64,000 bases of DNA from NCBI GenBank assembly GCA_013368445.1, contig JAACJO010000006.1:930001-994000 (forward strand), given 5' to 3'. How positions within the stretch are numbered: position 1 is the first letter of the stretch; each line of letters begins with the position of its first letter. The stretch comes from Leucocoprinus leucothites. Lineage: Eukaryota; Basidiomycota; Agaricomycetes; Agaricales; Agaricaceae. Shown here in pieces: positions 9,507 through 21,454 of the stretch. The notes under the pieces were generated by a model. It saw only the letters and a program-made list of their open reading frames with translations, was not told the origin of the DNA and searched no databases. Both the position numbers and the translations under genes were made by a program.

Positions 9507-12500
9507 CATCGCGAAGGCAGGATCGCTCGTGTAAGCTCCGATACCAACTCATTGCATGTGTCTCGACGTTTCCCCTGGTTTGCACCTTGTTTCTCCTATG
9601 ATTAAATATAGCTTCAATTTGAACATCACAATAGCTCTGTCAACCATCCGAATGTCTACCTATGTCGCAGTCCCTCGCTTCTCTCTGCGTGTCTCCGACT
9701 CGAAACTAGAAACCTCGATCCTCTGGCCCCGACTCCCCAAACCCCTTTACTTTTACCCTCCTAGTACCTTCTAGCTGAACTCTTTTCTTTTTGGGATCTC
9801 GCTGTTGCGGTCGTAATTTTGAGTATGTGTATTTACGACCAATCTCTTAAGTAGCGGAATGTATTTGTTCAAGCATACTTACAGTCGTCGTAGTCGGAGT
9901 CATTCAGCAAATGACCACCTTCCAAGCACATCCTCGATGGTTACTAGAAGTCGAAGTCGAAGGTTCCAAAAACAAGGAAACGTAACGCGTCAAGGGCCTC
10001 TAAGCCAGAAGTCTGTCGAAGGTGAAAACGATACGGCAGCATCCCACTACCCGAGCTCCCAGATCGACTTCCCAGCACGCGTCCAAAAGAATTGATATGA
10101 GAATCTGACCGTTCTATACCGGGAAGGGCATCGCTTATGTTGCAATCAAAGGTATGTATTGATAAAATCTTGGGTAAAGGATGATACTCGACACTGTTGA
10201 TATTCGTCCAATCATGTATGAACAAACTCAACGTGCAACGAATGGACTCGGGAGGACAAAGATTAAATATGAGACAGTGTAGTGGCGCGGTGTCAAGGAA
10301 ATCTTTGGGGGGAAGAGCGCGATCCTTCGGGACCATATGCAAGAGGGGTTGCTCGAACGTTTTTCGGAGTTATTCAAAGAAGGGCCTTAGATAACGATAG
10401 TTGCACTCATCACTGGGTCCGGTCCTACATAATTGCTTCAATTCTGGCGCCTTCACCAGGTTCAGGACAGTACTGTTATGACAATTTGTTGTCCAGTGAA
10501 AGCTTCGAAGGCAAGAAAAGGCCACGACTTGAGAGGATCGATGGTGAGCTCGGAGTTGTCACCTTGGACTTTGATAAGTTTCCTTATACGAAATGTGACA
10601 GCATCCTTGCATCAAAATAAAATAAATAGACAGGACGGACGAGGTCGAATTCGACATCAATATTGATTATCTTGTCCCAAGACAAGTGGAGGTCAATCCG
10701 GTCACTGTTCAAAGCAATCAGGTGGTTGACAGATGGAAGTGCATATGAGGAAGGGAGTTTTAGAGTGACACTTGTCAATACCAAGTCCTGTAACTCCAGA
10801 AATACTGAGGACCTGATGTGACGGAGATAAATTGGAAGAAAGCACTTGAGCCACGGTAAGCAAGTTCTTCTCGACTGGGCTACTAGGCGATGGCAAGTTC
10901 AAGGCCTGCATCGCGAGTGTTTTATTGCTAGCACCCTTGATATCTGGGTAGCGGTGGAAGTCGAGGTAGAGCCGTTCAGGAGGTTTCCCAGCGTTTGTCA
11001 GGAAGAGCTGGGCGAACGCAGTATCATTCTCCATGCTGTCTGGCGAAGAGGTCGCTGCTATAGTTGACTGCAGTTGGGGTTTAAAGACTGAGATCTCTCG
11101 CCAGTGCGAGCAAATGGAGCCAAACAGGATAGGGTGTCCTGGTAAAATTGGGGGTCATAGTGCAACGAAGGATGAAGGCGAATTGGGTCTTCGACAGAGA
11201 AGATCTGGGAGAGTGCCTGAGGTAAATAATATACTGGAAATTGGGCAACGTTCATTCGGGGCATGAAAAGAGCACACGTTATGCAGGTAATGCCCGCATG
11301 ACTGACTCGGTATGAACAAATTACTATGAAAAGATGTTAGCTTAAGTTCTTTTTGCACATCCTAGAACAAGAAATGTGAGAGTTGAACCTGTGTGAGTAG
11401 CATCATCCTGAAAGACATGCTATCACTGCGAACACGAGCGAGTCTTCAGAATACGGTCCAAGCCCTTTCAGCTGGCACAGCACCATGCGTTGACGCATTG
11501 AGTCCAAATCTATTTTCAGACTCCGACTAGGTTCGGCTGATTTCATTAAAGATTCAGTGAATGTTCCTCATCGTATCCATCCCCGAGTCGGAGCCGACAA
11601 TCATTGATCAACGTTCAACGTCCACTCCTATGAGTTTGCGTCTCTTCGACCTATCCATGTGAAGAGCATTATTCATGACTGCGTTCCTTTCCTGGAAGAT
11701 TATGCCCTAGGTCTCCTAAAACACATCGAAGAAAACTTGGGAACTCCTAACCCAGGAAGCACTTCAGGCCTCGACGCATTCAGCCGTCTCTGGTCGGAAT
11801 ACCATCTGTGGGCGTTCACCTGGGAATATTTAGCATGGGGACCTAATGGATCTAATGCAAGGGATCTACTATTAGTAGAAGGTTATTTTTTCCTAGCCAT
11901 ATCGACTGATGGGCTCCGACACGCACAATTTCGCCTACGTCTCAGTGTCTCGTCGCTTCACCTGTCCAACCAAGGCATCTCCCGCTTTAGCTTGCCGATC
12001 TTCGGGCTGTCCCCGCTTCATCTTGTCCTTCTCTTGGTGACATCCGGACAAACCGCAGCAAACGTACTACGTCCAATTGAATAGTGCTACACCTGGTGTA
12101 GGCAGTGGATGATTAAGCTAATTTAGGGAGATGTCCGCAACTTGCCATAGGACCAGAAACAAAGAGCGTATACGAATATTTTGTCCTCCTTGTATCCTAC
12201 CGTTCAGCAAGAGCCTTGGTCAACTTGATCTCCAGCAACCGGAGTTCTTTATAACTTGAACTAAAACACTGGCAAAATATGCCGCGGAAGCAGTGATAGT
12301 ACATCACACTACTTATCGACAATCAAATCACGCCGTCATCCGCAATCCGCAAATGATACTGGTTGTCATCTCTGTTCCTGGTGCACTAATGCGAAACACT
12401 AATTGACACTTGCTGAAGTTATCCACGTTAACTCCTGAGGTCAGGTACCGAGCGCCTCTATCCAAGCATATAACAATCTGACTAGCTGCTCTCTTGAGTC

Positions 12501-12520
12501 ACACCTGCGCAACCCGTTTA
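9507..12520. other. Decayed or gene-poor region
   Basis: On the minus strand, frames at 11358-11155, 11034-10702 and 10342-9944 follow one another. The middle one contains a stretch (LFLTNAGKPPERLYLDFHRY) that resembles the repeat part of agaricomycete F-box-like proteins. With frame breaks between the pieces this may be a degraded F-box-like gene, but the match is weak. On the plus strand a frame at 11659-12084 is open for about 140 codons without a clean ATG or recognisable domain. I cannot support an intact gene in this interval. Confidence 0.3.
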
Positions 12521-13632
12521 ATGGGCAGTGCTGAGGTACCAAGCCGGCAGCTGGGACGAGGTCTCGGATTGGGCTTCCTTTTCTTCTTCAATGGCGGGCT
12601 CCTGACGATGGGAATAACCTGTCTCTCGCTTCTCTCGTCAACCAAGGACTGCAACACACCCATACGACGAACCCTCTGGAGGGCTTATATATCTGGGCTT
12701 ATGATACTCAACCTTGCGTTCTTGACGGTGGGATTTATGTGGAGCTTGAGAAAAGTCATCTTCAACCACTCGGGTCCTGATGAGCACCGTGGGGAGGGAA
12801 GAACTATGCTGTTGGTTACAGACTGCATTGGATATATGATCCTGAGCTTAACGGATGGGTTTCTTGTAAGTCATTTCCCGCTAACCTTGTTTGGTTCGCA
12901 GCCATTAACCAGCCGATTGAGGTGTGGCGGTGTTATTTGGTTCATCAAACCCTCTCTCGCACTCGTTCAAAATTCGAGGCAGTATTTTGGATATTCCCCC
13001 TGATTTTATGGCTAGCCACGACCGGTAAGCTTCTGAATAACGATCAAATCAAAACACCACTGATCAAGTGTCTTATCAGTAATAGGCGCAGTGGCCAAAG
13101 GCATTTTAGATTCCCAGCACCTATCAAAGGCCGACTATATTCTTCAATTGACAGCTTTCAGCACTAATATTTTGCTCAACTTGGTCGCACCAGCATATCT
13201 CATCGTTCGCCTGCTTTTGCATAGGCGAGTAGTGATTTCTAAATGGGGTTCAGGAGCACCAGTCGCACAACATTTGCGTACCGTGTGCATTCTGTTAGAA
13301 TCAGCGGCACTCAATCTCCCTGTCGCAATCGTCGGCATTGTCGGAATTGGGTATGACAAATATTTTGGTTGGGTCGTTCAAGCGGTTTGTGTTGTGACGC
13401 AGGTGAGTCGAATGATTAGTTTATGAGTGAAACCTGGCTCACCTACGGCGGACCCACTATACTGAAGTCGTTTGCTTCTGTGCTGATCTTGCATCAAGTT
13501 GCACTCGGTAAAGCTACTTCGCAGCATCAGGGCAATATTGCGGCTCTGCAGACACCGACAACTTCATGTTCTTCACGAGATGACGAATCATTGGACGCTG
13601 ATATTCATATTATCACTAAACCTGAACCATAG
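12521..13632 (+). CDS. Seven-transmembrane protein of an agaricomycete-expanded family
   Basis: Model: exons 12521-12865, 12922-13024, 13086-13402 and 13468-13632; introns 56, 61 and 65 bp; 309 residues with all phases consistent. Seven hydrophobic segments can be read in order: about residues 8-31, 47-68, 86-116 (ending FLVWRCYLVHQ), 125-145, about 162-188, 205-227 and a last one formed across the third splice (WVVQAVCVVTQ joined to SFASVLILHQVA). The arrangement and the D(G/T)xLVWRCY signature are typical of the large, uncharacterised multi-TM families of mushroom-forming fungi, which look receptor-like but have no demonstrated ligand. The C-terminal tail is short and Ser/Asp-rich. The start is the first in-frame ATG; an additional upstream exon is possible because family members often begin with one more hydrophobic segment. 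Confidence 0.75.
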
Positions 13633-14471
13633 CTGTAGTTAATGTAGCTTGAAGTATAGCTTGTAGGCTCATCGATCTATTCACTGCAATAGTTGCATAT
13701 CGTACAGTAGTACTCTGCTCCAGAAGGGAATAATGAAAGTTAAATTTCTCTAGTTCCATCGAGGAAGATGAAGCGCTGGTAGAGATGCTCTTGGATCATA
13801 CAGAACACTTACAATCACGCTCATGATTCGGTGATGGCAGATAGCTATTTGACCCTTGCCTGAAGCCCATATCCGCCCATCGGTCATTATCTGTTATGCT
13901 CATTTACATTGAATTGCCTCGTTGGTGAGGCACGAAATTAGTCCTCGGCGTTCGGGGTTTGATGAGAATACCTGTGGTGAAACTGATTGATACCAACTGA
14001 AGCTACGTCGATTCATTTGAATTCAGGCCCTCAGGGGGCAGGTGCAGATCGGCCTCCGATCTACTGAGGATAATATACCGGACTCAACTGTCCATGTAAG
14101 TTATTGCCGGATGTTTCTAACTTTCGGCTTATGATGTCACGAGAAAATGGCAGAATTGATCATGGTGCTGTGCACCGAAGCGCTGAGCCATAACCCTATT
14201 TTGGTTCGAGTAGCCATAAGGAAGCATATTGGAGCTCTGACTTCAGTATTTTCAGCGTTAAACGTCCTTCGACTCGTGGTTCAACTGGATTGACGTGTTC
14301 ACTGTTGTCGGCATCCACTGTGGGCTGGAGTATCACGTGGATTGATGTACAACCCTGCATGAGTGGAGCTGGCTCCTGAGCGACTAAGCTTAAGTATAGT
14401 TTTTATGAACAGTGGCCACTAGTGAAAGGGGCACCAACCTCCAAACTCATTCCTTTGCCACCATTACCCGA
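13633..14471 (+). other. Intergenic region upstream of the first GH47 gene
   Basis: No open frame of note and no tRNA. It carries the 3' flank of the 7-TM gene and the presumed promoter of the mannosidase gene; a weak TATA-like GTATAGTTTTTAT lies at about 14394-14406. Confidence 0.5.
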
Positions 14472-17073
14472 ATGATACTCTCTTTCATCAGAGTCTCTAC
14501 TGCGATCCTCGTCGCCAACAGTTTCCTCTTCACCGTAGCAATTGCTGGTAAAGTGCAACGGGATCGCCTCTTGTTGCCTGAGACCGCAGTTGAATATCGC
14601 GAGGAAGTGAAGGGAATGTTCGTGAAGAGCTACGAGGCATACAGGTGAGCGATGTGTTGATGTGATTGTGGTTTGTCTCCTGAAGTTTCATCAGGAGGTA
14701 TGCTTGGGGTCATGACGACCTCGCGCCGAGGAGTCAAGGTGAGCTGCGAACGTGGTATCTTCGCACTTTGGGGCGCTCATATTTTTTTTTTGATTCGCAG
14801 GCTATCTTGACAGTCGAAACGGATGGGGTAGGACGGCTCAGTTCATCCTTGGACAATGTGGATACTTAATCGGGTTAAGGTGCTTCTGTCGTCGATGGAA
14901 TGTCGACAATGGTGAGTGGTGCAATAGACCAACAGTCCTGATGCTATTCTCAATGACGAGACTTGTATCCAGCTTATTATGGATTTAGAGGTCAGAAAGC
15001 AGTTCCTCTTGCACAAGAATATTGTAAATGACGGGTTTACTCTAGGATTACTTCCTCGAAGCCGTAAATTTCACTTCCAATATCAACTTCAGCCATTCCA
15101 AAACGCTTGACACAGTGAGGTAGGGTTCCGTAGTCTCAGATATTTTTGAGTGCTTCAACAATTCTCGTTCAGCGTTTTCGAAACTACTATCCGATACCTC
15201 GGAGGCCTTTTAAGTGCCTATGAGTTGAGCGGAGAGAGGCATCCTATCCTTGTGACCAAAGCTAGAGAGGTTGCCGATAAGCTGTCATACGCCTGGGTTG
15301 GAGTACGTTTCTCTCTGAGATGGAAGGTGGAAAGTCTTATGAATGGAACCTTTCTTCAGAACAACGATATTCCCTTTGGTCACCTGGATTTCGCATCAGA
15401 TACACCTATGATGAGCACTGTAAGTAGAATTACCTGACGGACTTTTCGTAGCTGATCAATATTCTTTAGACCAATATAGCCGAGGCTGGAACCGTGAGTT
15501 TCTAAGCTTAGACTCAAATGAGCAAGACCTCGCTGATATCCACAAAGCTGCTAGTAGAATGGGGAACGTTGAGCAAACATACCGGAAACGACAGATATCG
15601 CCAGCTTGCCGAGAAAGCAATGCGTCGTATTGCTACTAACGTAGGTTTCATGCCATACCCATAACTGAAAAATATCTTATGAGCATTGTCATGCAGCCGT
15701 CCCCGTTGCCAGGTATGTTCCCATTCGATACGAGATTTTTGTTGTTGAGAGTATGCAGGACTCGCTGCCCAAGGCATCGATCCCTTTAGTGGATCACCAG
15801 TAGGAGGTTATATCGTGAGTCGTATACTTCCTCTGACGTTTCGCTTGCTAACCCTGGAAGACATGGGGCGGAGGATCTGACAGCTATTTTGAATACCTAA
15901 TCAAATATACCCGACTCAATGATACCGCCGATCCATTTTGGGCCGATACCTGGAAGGTTGCTGTAGATTCATCCATTCGAACGCTCCTAAAGGTTTGAAA
16001 GCATCTGATCCCTCCGTATGGAAACTCACCTCGTGGCACAGAAATCTGCGTATGGAAATCAGACTTACCTCGCGGATTACGATAGTCGAGGACGCATTGT
16101 GCATATTAGTTCCCATTTGGCCTGCTTCCACGGTGGAAATTGGTTACTGGGTGCGTGCGGTCTGCTTTTGAAGTGTGATTTATTTGACTCATTTGCCACG
16201 TAGGCGGACGAATGTTGAACAATCAAACGATCGTGGATGTGGCTCTCCAACTTGTCGATTCTTGCTGGAATACCTATGCCAGTACTGCGTACGTAGTCAT
16301 TGAAAAATCCACCAATCAGTGTTTCATTTAGTTCGTGTATAGCACTGGTATCGGGCCTGAGGTCTTTGCCTTCACCTCCGATGACGGCAGTTACACTGGC
16401 CGAGTCCCTCCTAGCCAAGCACAGCAAAATTTCAACAAGGAACACGGTTTTTACATCGACACAAGCTCCTATATCTTGCGCCCTGAGGTGTTGGAGTCGA
16501 ATTTCTACGCTTGGAGAGTTACAGGCGACACCAAATACATTGATCGAGCTGCTAGTGCCGTTCGAAGCTTTCAAAAACATCTAGCGGTCAAAGATGCATA
16601 TGCTGGGATTCAAGATGTCAACAATATCAACTCGGAGAAATTCGACCACATGGAGAGCTTTTGGTTTGCTGAAGTATTGAAGTATCTGTTAGTGCCTTTT
16701 CCCTACACACTGTTCTACATTGCGGATATTGACTGATGTGACAGTTACTTAACCTTTGACGATCCTACCCGATACAGCCTGGATGAGTGTACAATCACCG
16801 ATTTTCTCGTATCCATGGTGGAACGCTAATGCCTTGATAGATGTCCTCAACACTGAAGCACAGCCCTTGAAGGCTCCTCCACCCAAGGAGACCTATGGTT
16901 CAGCCACTGGTCTCGTTCTATCACCGAACCCACTCCCCTTCATCCCCGTCGATGGACCACTTCCTACCTATAGCCAAGGCCCGGTTCTGGCACCAGGTAT
17001 TTTCCATGATGCGGGAAATGTCTTGAAGGGTCTTTTGGGATCCGCCTTACGCCTCGCCGGTTTCTACATCTGA
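14472..17073 (+). CDS. GH47 alpha-1,2-mannosidase, secreted (copy A)
   Basis: Model (18 exons): 14472-14644, 14695-14738, 14801-14827, 14880-14911, 14973-14990, 15046-15119, 15173-15302, 15360-15419, 15470-15493, 15548-15640, 15697-15712, 15759-15814, 15861-15992, 16042-16150, 16204-16288, 16343-16687, 16745-16788, 16841-17073; 564 residues. A hydrophobic N-terminus (first about 25 residues, ending AIAG) is a signal peptide. Class I mannosidase landmarks occur in order: YAWGHDDL, RNGWGAS, GGGSDSYFEYL, HLACFHGGNW, ILRPEVLES, ESFWFAEVLKYL and LNTEAQP, whose Thr is the calcium-binding residue of the family. These Ca-dependent inverting enzymes trim alpha-1,2-linked mannose from N-glycans. No ER-retention signal or TM anchor is seen, so secretion is likely. 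NTEAQP replaces the usual NTEAHP, and DLED replaces GLDD in exon 5, so copy A is the most divergent of the three. Confidence 0.88.
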
Positions 17074-17766
17074 CCCGGACAGGTGGTTCATCTTGTGTGT
17101 TATTTGTATTCCTGTTTGCAGTATTTGATCCATCGGACTTAACTATCAGCCAGTGTATTTCTTAAGTAGCGAATCCAGCTTCTGGTTCTGCTGGACTGTT
17201 AGAAGTCACAGTTGAGGAAATAGGGTGATTGGTTTCACTTGAAACCGGAGGTGAAGCGGCTGGGTTTCTTGTCTTTTGTTGTGGCGCTTAGTTTCATGGT
17301 GGTAGTGTGTGGTAGTGCATTATTTCTCCCATGCTTTCGTCTCCACAGGTCTCTGCCTTTTTTTTTTGCCTGTTTCCTGATTGATTGTTAGTATCATCGT
17401 CCGCCTACTGACGAGATAACTTTTCAGCGGCAGGTTTATTAATGGATCACGGCATTCGGGACAGTGTTCGGGTTAGCGTTGACAAAATTTCCACTGTCTG
17501 ATGTCGGGATCTGCTCGACCCTGTACGCCTCGTCTGGGCTTTGCTTGAAACCTAGCATAACTTCAAGCTTCAACTTCAAGGTTTCTCTACCTCTTCCTAC
17601 GTTTCTACAGCCCCGATCCGAAGATTGAATCTACGACATTTCACGGACCGCGTAACGACAAGTTCACGCTGGCTCTAGATTGTTCGTCTTACGTCATTCA
17701 ACGTTTGTCCACTCAACGGGCGGCACGAAGCTACACTAGCTTGGTTTTCAGCATTTAGGGCGCAAT
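17074..17766. other. Intergenic region between GH47 copies A and B
   Basis: No gene-like frame. The sequence holds the terminator side of copy A and the promoter of copy B, with pyrimidine-rich tracts near 17810-17830 just before the copy B leader. Confidence 0.5.
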
Positions 17767-17774
17767 TATATAAA
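17767..17774 (+). promoter_or_regulatory. TATA box of GH47 copy B
   Basis: TATATAAA lies 130 bp upstream of the ATG at 17905, followed by a CT-rich leader. Copy C has a comparable box at a similar distance, which suggests inheritance of the promoter with the duplicated gene. Confidence 0.5.
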
Positions 17775-17904
17775 GATGGACGTGACATAGAGACTAGTTT
17801 TCTTTCAACCCCCTCTCTTCTCCCGTCTGCCTACATAGTACGCGCCCCACTCTCGGGCCCCTAGTCGCTCTTTTATATTCCACATTCTTTTCAAAGTACC
17901 AAGG

Positions 17905-20464
17905 ATGGTACACACACGCTCCTTAATCACTGCGCTCCTTGTTGCTACCGTTCCGGCTGTCTACGCTGGGAAGATTCAGAAGGATGGGCTCACCTTACCT
18001 CCGAGCGCTTCTGCCAATCGCGACGCGGTCAAGGCTATCTTTGTAAACAGTTACGAGGCATACAAGTGAGTTGATGCGCATATACGCGTGTTTTAGTGGT
18101 TCTAATGTATGTAGGAAATCTGCTTGGGGTCATGACGACCTTGCACCACTCCCCGGAAGCAATCGTTAGTTAAGCGCGATGGTGGTACTGGTGCTTCAAA
18201 TCTGATTCTATATTCTAGCACCTTTCGTTGACAGCCGCAATGGATGGGGTATGACGATATTTGACTCGTATCCAAGAAGCTTCGCACTGACTTCGAACTC
18301 AACAAGGCGCCTCTATCGTCGATGGAATGGACACCATGGTGAGGCGTTCACCTCGAGAATGATCGTTACAGTCATTAATAGAACTGGTCTTGAAAGCATA
18401 TAATGGGTCTGACGGTATGTTGAGAAGTTGCCGATCAAAGAATCCCAGCTGACAGTTTTACCCTTTAGGATTACTTCAATGAAGCTGTGACCTTTGCCTC
18501 AAACATTGATTTCAGCAAGTCGAACACGTCCGATACAGTCAGGTGCGGTATTTTATACCACGCTAATTAGGCATGTGCTGAAATGCGACCAGCGTGTTTG
18601 AGTCAACGATCAGGTACATTGGAGGGCTACTGAGTGCTTATGAGTTAGGTGGAAAACAACAGGGTGCTCTTGTCGAGAAAGCTAGACAGCTTGCCGATAA
18701 GTTGATCCTCGCTTGGGTTGGAGTGTGTCAAATCTGTTTGATTCCTTGCCCATTATTGATTTCAGTGTTCTAGGGTAATACTATCCCATTCGGAAGAGTT
18801 GACTTCAGCAATAACAAGCCTGTAATTCAGAATGTCAGTGAGAACCCCTCCCTTATTGTCTACTCCGTCTAACGTGTACGCGTTAGTCCAATATCGCGGA
18901 AGCAGGAACCGTAAGTGCTACCCTACGGTCGAAAACCCTCTCTGAGCCTCTTCCAGTTAATCCTCGAGTGGGCAACCTTGAGTAAATATACTGGAAACAG
19001 CACGTACTTCAAGTTCGCAGAAAAGGCAATGCGTCAAATTGCTACCAACGTACGTGTCAATGACATCACTCGATCCGCCCCGTGAGTTAACGGACAAAAA
19101 GCCTGCTCCGTTGCCAGGTTAGATGCTCGATAGATTCTTCTGAAGCTGATGTTCATGATGTTTATTAGGCCTGGCTCCCCAGGGCATCAACCCGAACAGT
19201 GGTGCACCAGTTGGAGGATACCTGGTAAGCTGCTCATCTCTGGCCTCTCTTGTTAGTCTGACCCGCAGTTAGACCTGGGGTGGAGGTTCCGACAGCTATT
19301 TTGAGTACCTTATCAAATTTGCCCGACTCAATAACACCAACGACGCTCTCTACGCTGATACCTGGAAACTTGCTGTGGACTCTTCCTTGCATTCACTTCT
19401 CAAGGTTCGAAATCTTGTTATTCTACCTGACTGAACTCTCACGCTGCGTCCAGAAATCTACAGTCGGTGGTCAGACATATCTGGCTGATATTAATACAGA
19501 AAAGCAAGTTGTTCATGTTAGCTCTCACCTGGCATGCTTTCATGGGGGGAACTGGCTCATGGGTTGGCTATCTTCGCCCTTTTGCTATTTGTTGCTTATA
19601 ACTCCTACAGGTGGCTCTATGACGAACAATAAAACTGTTATTGACACCGCTCTTGAGTTAGTTGATTCATGCTGGAATACGTATGAAAGCACCGCGTAAG
19701 TTACCCCGTGCCTTTCTGTAGCTTCCTGTGAGCTCACTTGAGCCTTAGAACGGGTATTGGGCCTGAGACTTTTGCCTTTATGTCTGACGATGGCAACTCG
19801 ACCGGTGGACCCAACCCGACCCCAGAGCAGCTGGAGTTCTACCAACAACATGGATTTTACATCCAATCCGCTGATTACATCTTACGGCCCGAAGTAATGG
19901 AATCTAACTTTTATGCTTGGAGGTCAACAGGTGACTCCAAGTACCTTGACCGGGCTTCCAAAGTCATTCAGAGCATCAATAACTATCTTTTGGTCAAGGC
20001 CAGCAACGCATACACAGGAATCATGGATGTGAACAATGCCAACTCGGCCAAGATCAATGACATGGAGAGTTTCTGGTTCGCTGAAACGCTCAAATATCTG
20101 TATGTCAACTACTTCTGGCCCCCTAAAGCCTCGAGCCTGATCCCAACGTCATACAGGTACCTGACCTTTGATGATCCCTCGCACATCAGCTTGGACAACT
20201 GTATGTTCCCAATCTCCTGTCACATCCACCATCTCAGACCTTTGAACATTAACAGATGTTTTCAACACCGAGGCCCATCCATTTGAGGCCCCAGCTTCTT
20301 TAGACAATTACGGAACTCCTGGCGGCCCAGTTACCTCTCAGAATCCTCCCAAGTTTTCGGCAACTCAAGCACCAGTGCCAAACTTCAGTCAGAGCCCTGG
20401 TTTACCGGGCGATCTTCACATACCCGAGTCAGGCATCTTCAACTTGTTTGGTCGCCGCGCCTGA
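17905..20464 (+). CDS. GH47 alpha-1,2-mannosidase, secreted (copy B)
   Basis: Model (18 exons): 17905-18065, 18115-18164, 18219-18248, 18307-18338, 18397-18414, 18469-18542, 18593-18722, 18774-18833, 18887-18910, 18957-19049, 19102-19117, 19169-19224, 19273-19404, 19454-19562, 19611-19695, 19749-20099, 20157-20200, 20256-20464; 557 residues. Signal peptide at residues 1-21 (cleavage after VYA). Motifs: SYEAYKKSAWGHDDL at about 49-63, RNGWGASIVDG, TMHIMGL, GGGSDSYFEYL at about 250, HLACFHGGNW at about 318, ILRPEVMES at about 403, ESFWFAETLKYLYLTF at about 465 and FNTEAHPF at about 492, whose Thr should bind Ca. All catalytic-region motifs are intact. The tail of about 60 residues is Pro/Ser-rich and ends LFGRRA. 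Every exon boundary matches copy A in position and phase, which fixes the otherwise ambiguous 18-nt exon 5. Expected activity: removal of alpha-1,2-mannose from secreted or cell-wall mannoproteins. Confidence 0.9.
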
Positions 20465-21288
20465 TGACGGACTCCTGGTTTCTTGGGGTTTTTTTTCCCA
20501 TTATATATGTTAAACTATCAGATTCTGTAATTATCCGAACTTTTTGGCTCTTCTGATTCGATTTCGCCTGTCCTTTTGTTTTTGACAGAAAGAGCCGAAC
20601 TAGCCCCCATCAAGTTGTTTCAACGCTAAGACACTTGTCAAAGAGAATAATTAGATTTGTGTATGTTCCTCTCACGGTTTTCTCCACTCGAAGCTTCAGA
20701 GTCTGGAGCCTGTGGATACGGCAATTAGAACTCGGTTCTATATCCGGGCTCACTGGTTTATCAATCGCCAATGGTTCCCCACCTCCGAAATCAGGTTTTT
20801 GAAATGCGAGTATAGTGCAGTTGCACGATCACGGGTTGCACTAGCCATGTGCTGAGTCCTGGCCTTAGAAGGTTTAGGTGCCCTGACGCATCATGACTAT
20901 TTCGGGCTCCAATCGTGAACGCCCTCAGCTACTTCCTTCCGCTGTTACTCTCATGTCACTTCCTCCTTGGCTCTAATTCTCGTGTTCCTCTGGCTCTCCT
21001 TCCCACAAATTTGCCTGCAGGCACCTAAGAGCTGAACATATCTATCGTTCTTTTGAATTTTTATCACGTTCTCTCTGCAGCGTGTTCGAGCAGGTGGCCA
21101 ACAGAGGAAGACGGATTCACATACGGCTCGCCAGATCATCAAATTTGAAGAATGTGATCTCATGCAAATCAAACACGTTGGTCAACCTTGAGGAAATCTG
21201 CCTCAGTTCGGGAGTTTCTTCTTACCATGCGCCTCCGAATCGAAGCTCGGCTGTACCGTTTTCATGCAAGCGGTCCTTTTTGGGAGCG
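20465..21288. other. Intergenic region between GH47 copies B and C
   Basis: Short frames only. It contains the copy B 3' flank (poly-T run near 20488) and copy C upstream sequence. I see no additional gene, tRNA or repeat. Confidence 0.5.
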
Positions 21289-21296
21289 TATATAAG
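21289..21296 (+). promoter_or_regulatory. TATA box of GH47 copy C
   Basis: TATATAAG lies 158 bp upstream of the ATG at 21455, comparable with the box of copy B. Confidence 0.45.
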
Positions 21297-21454
21297 AGCC
21301 ATAGCATTTGCTTTGGACTCAACGCACTGGGGTCTCTGTTCAAGCGCTTCACTGAGTGCGACTCTATCACTTGCTTTCTCGTGTTCGAGGTTTTCTCTCT
21401 CTTTCGGGTATTCCTCGTCCTCCATTCTACCTCCAACGATCGGGCTTGTAGAAA

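Noticed and set aside
9069..9509. 146-codon minus-strand ORF opposite the His-rich gene
   Set aside because: It is the antisense shadow of GGTCACCAC-type codons; the plus strand has a TATA box and a coherent composition.
11659..12084. Cullin-like or other named protein
   Set aside because: The frame lacks an ATG at its start and the resemblance to helical repeat proteins was too vague to name.
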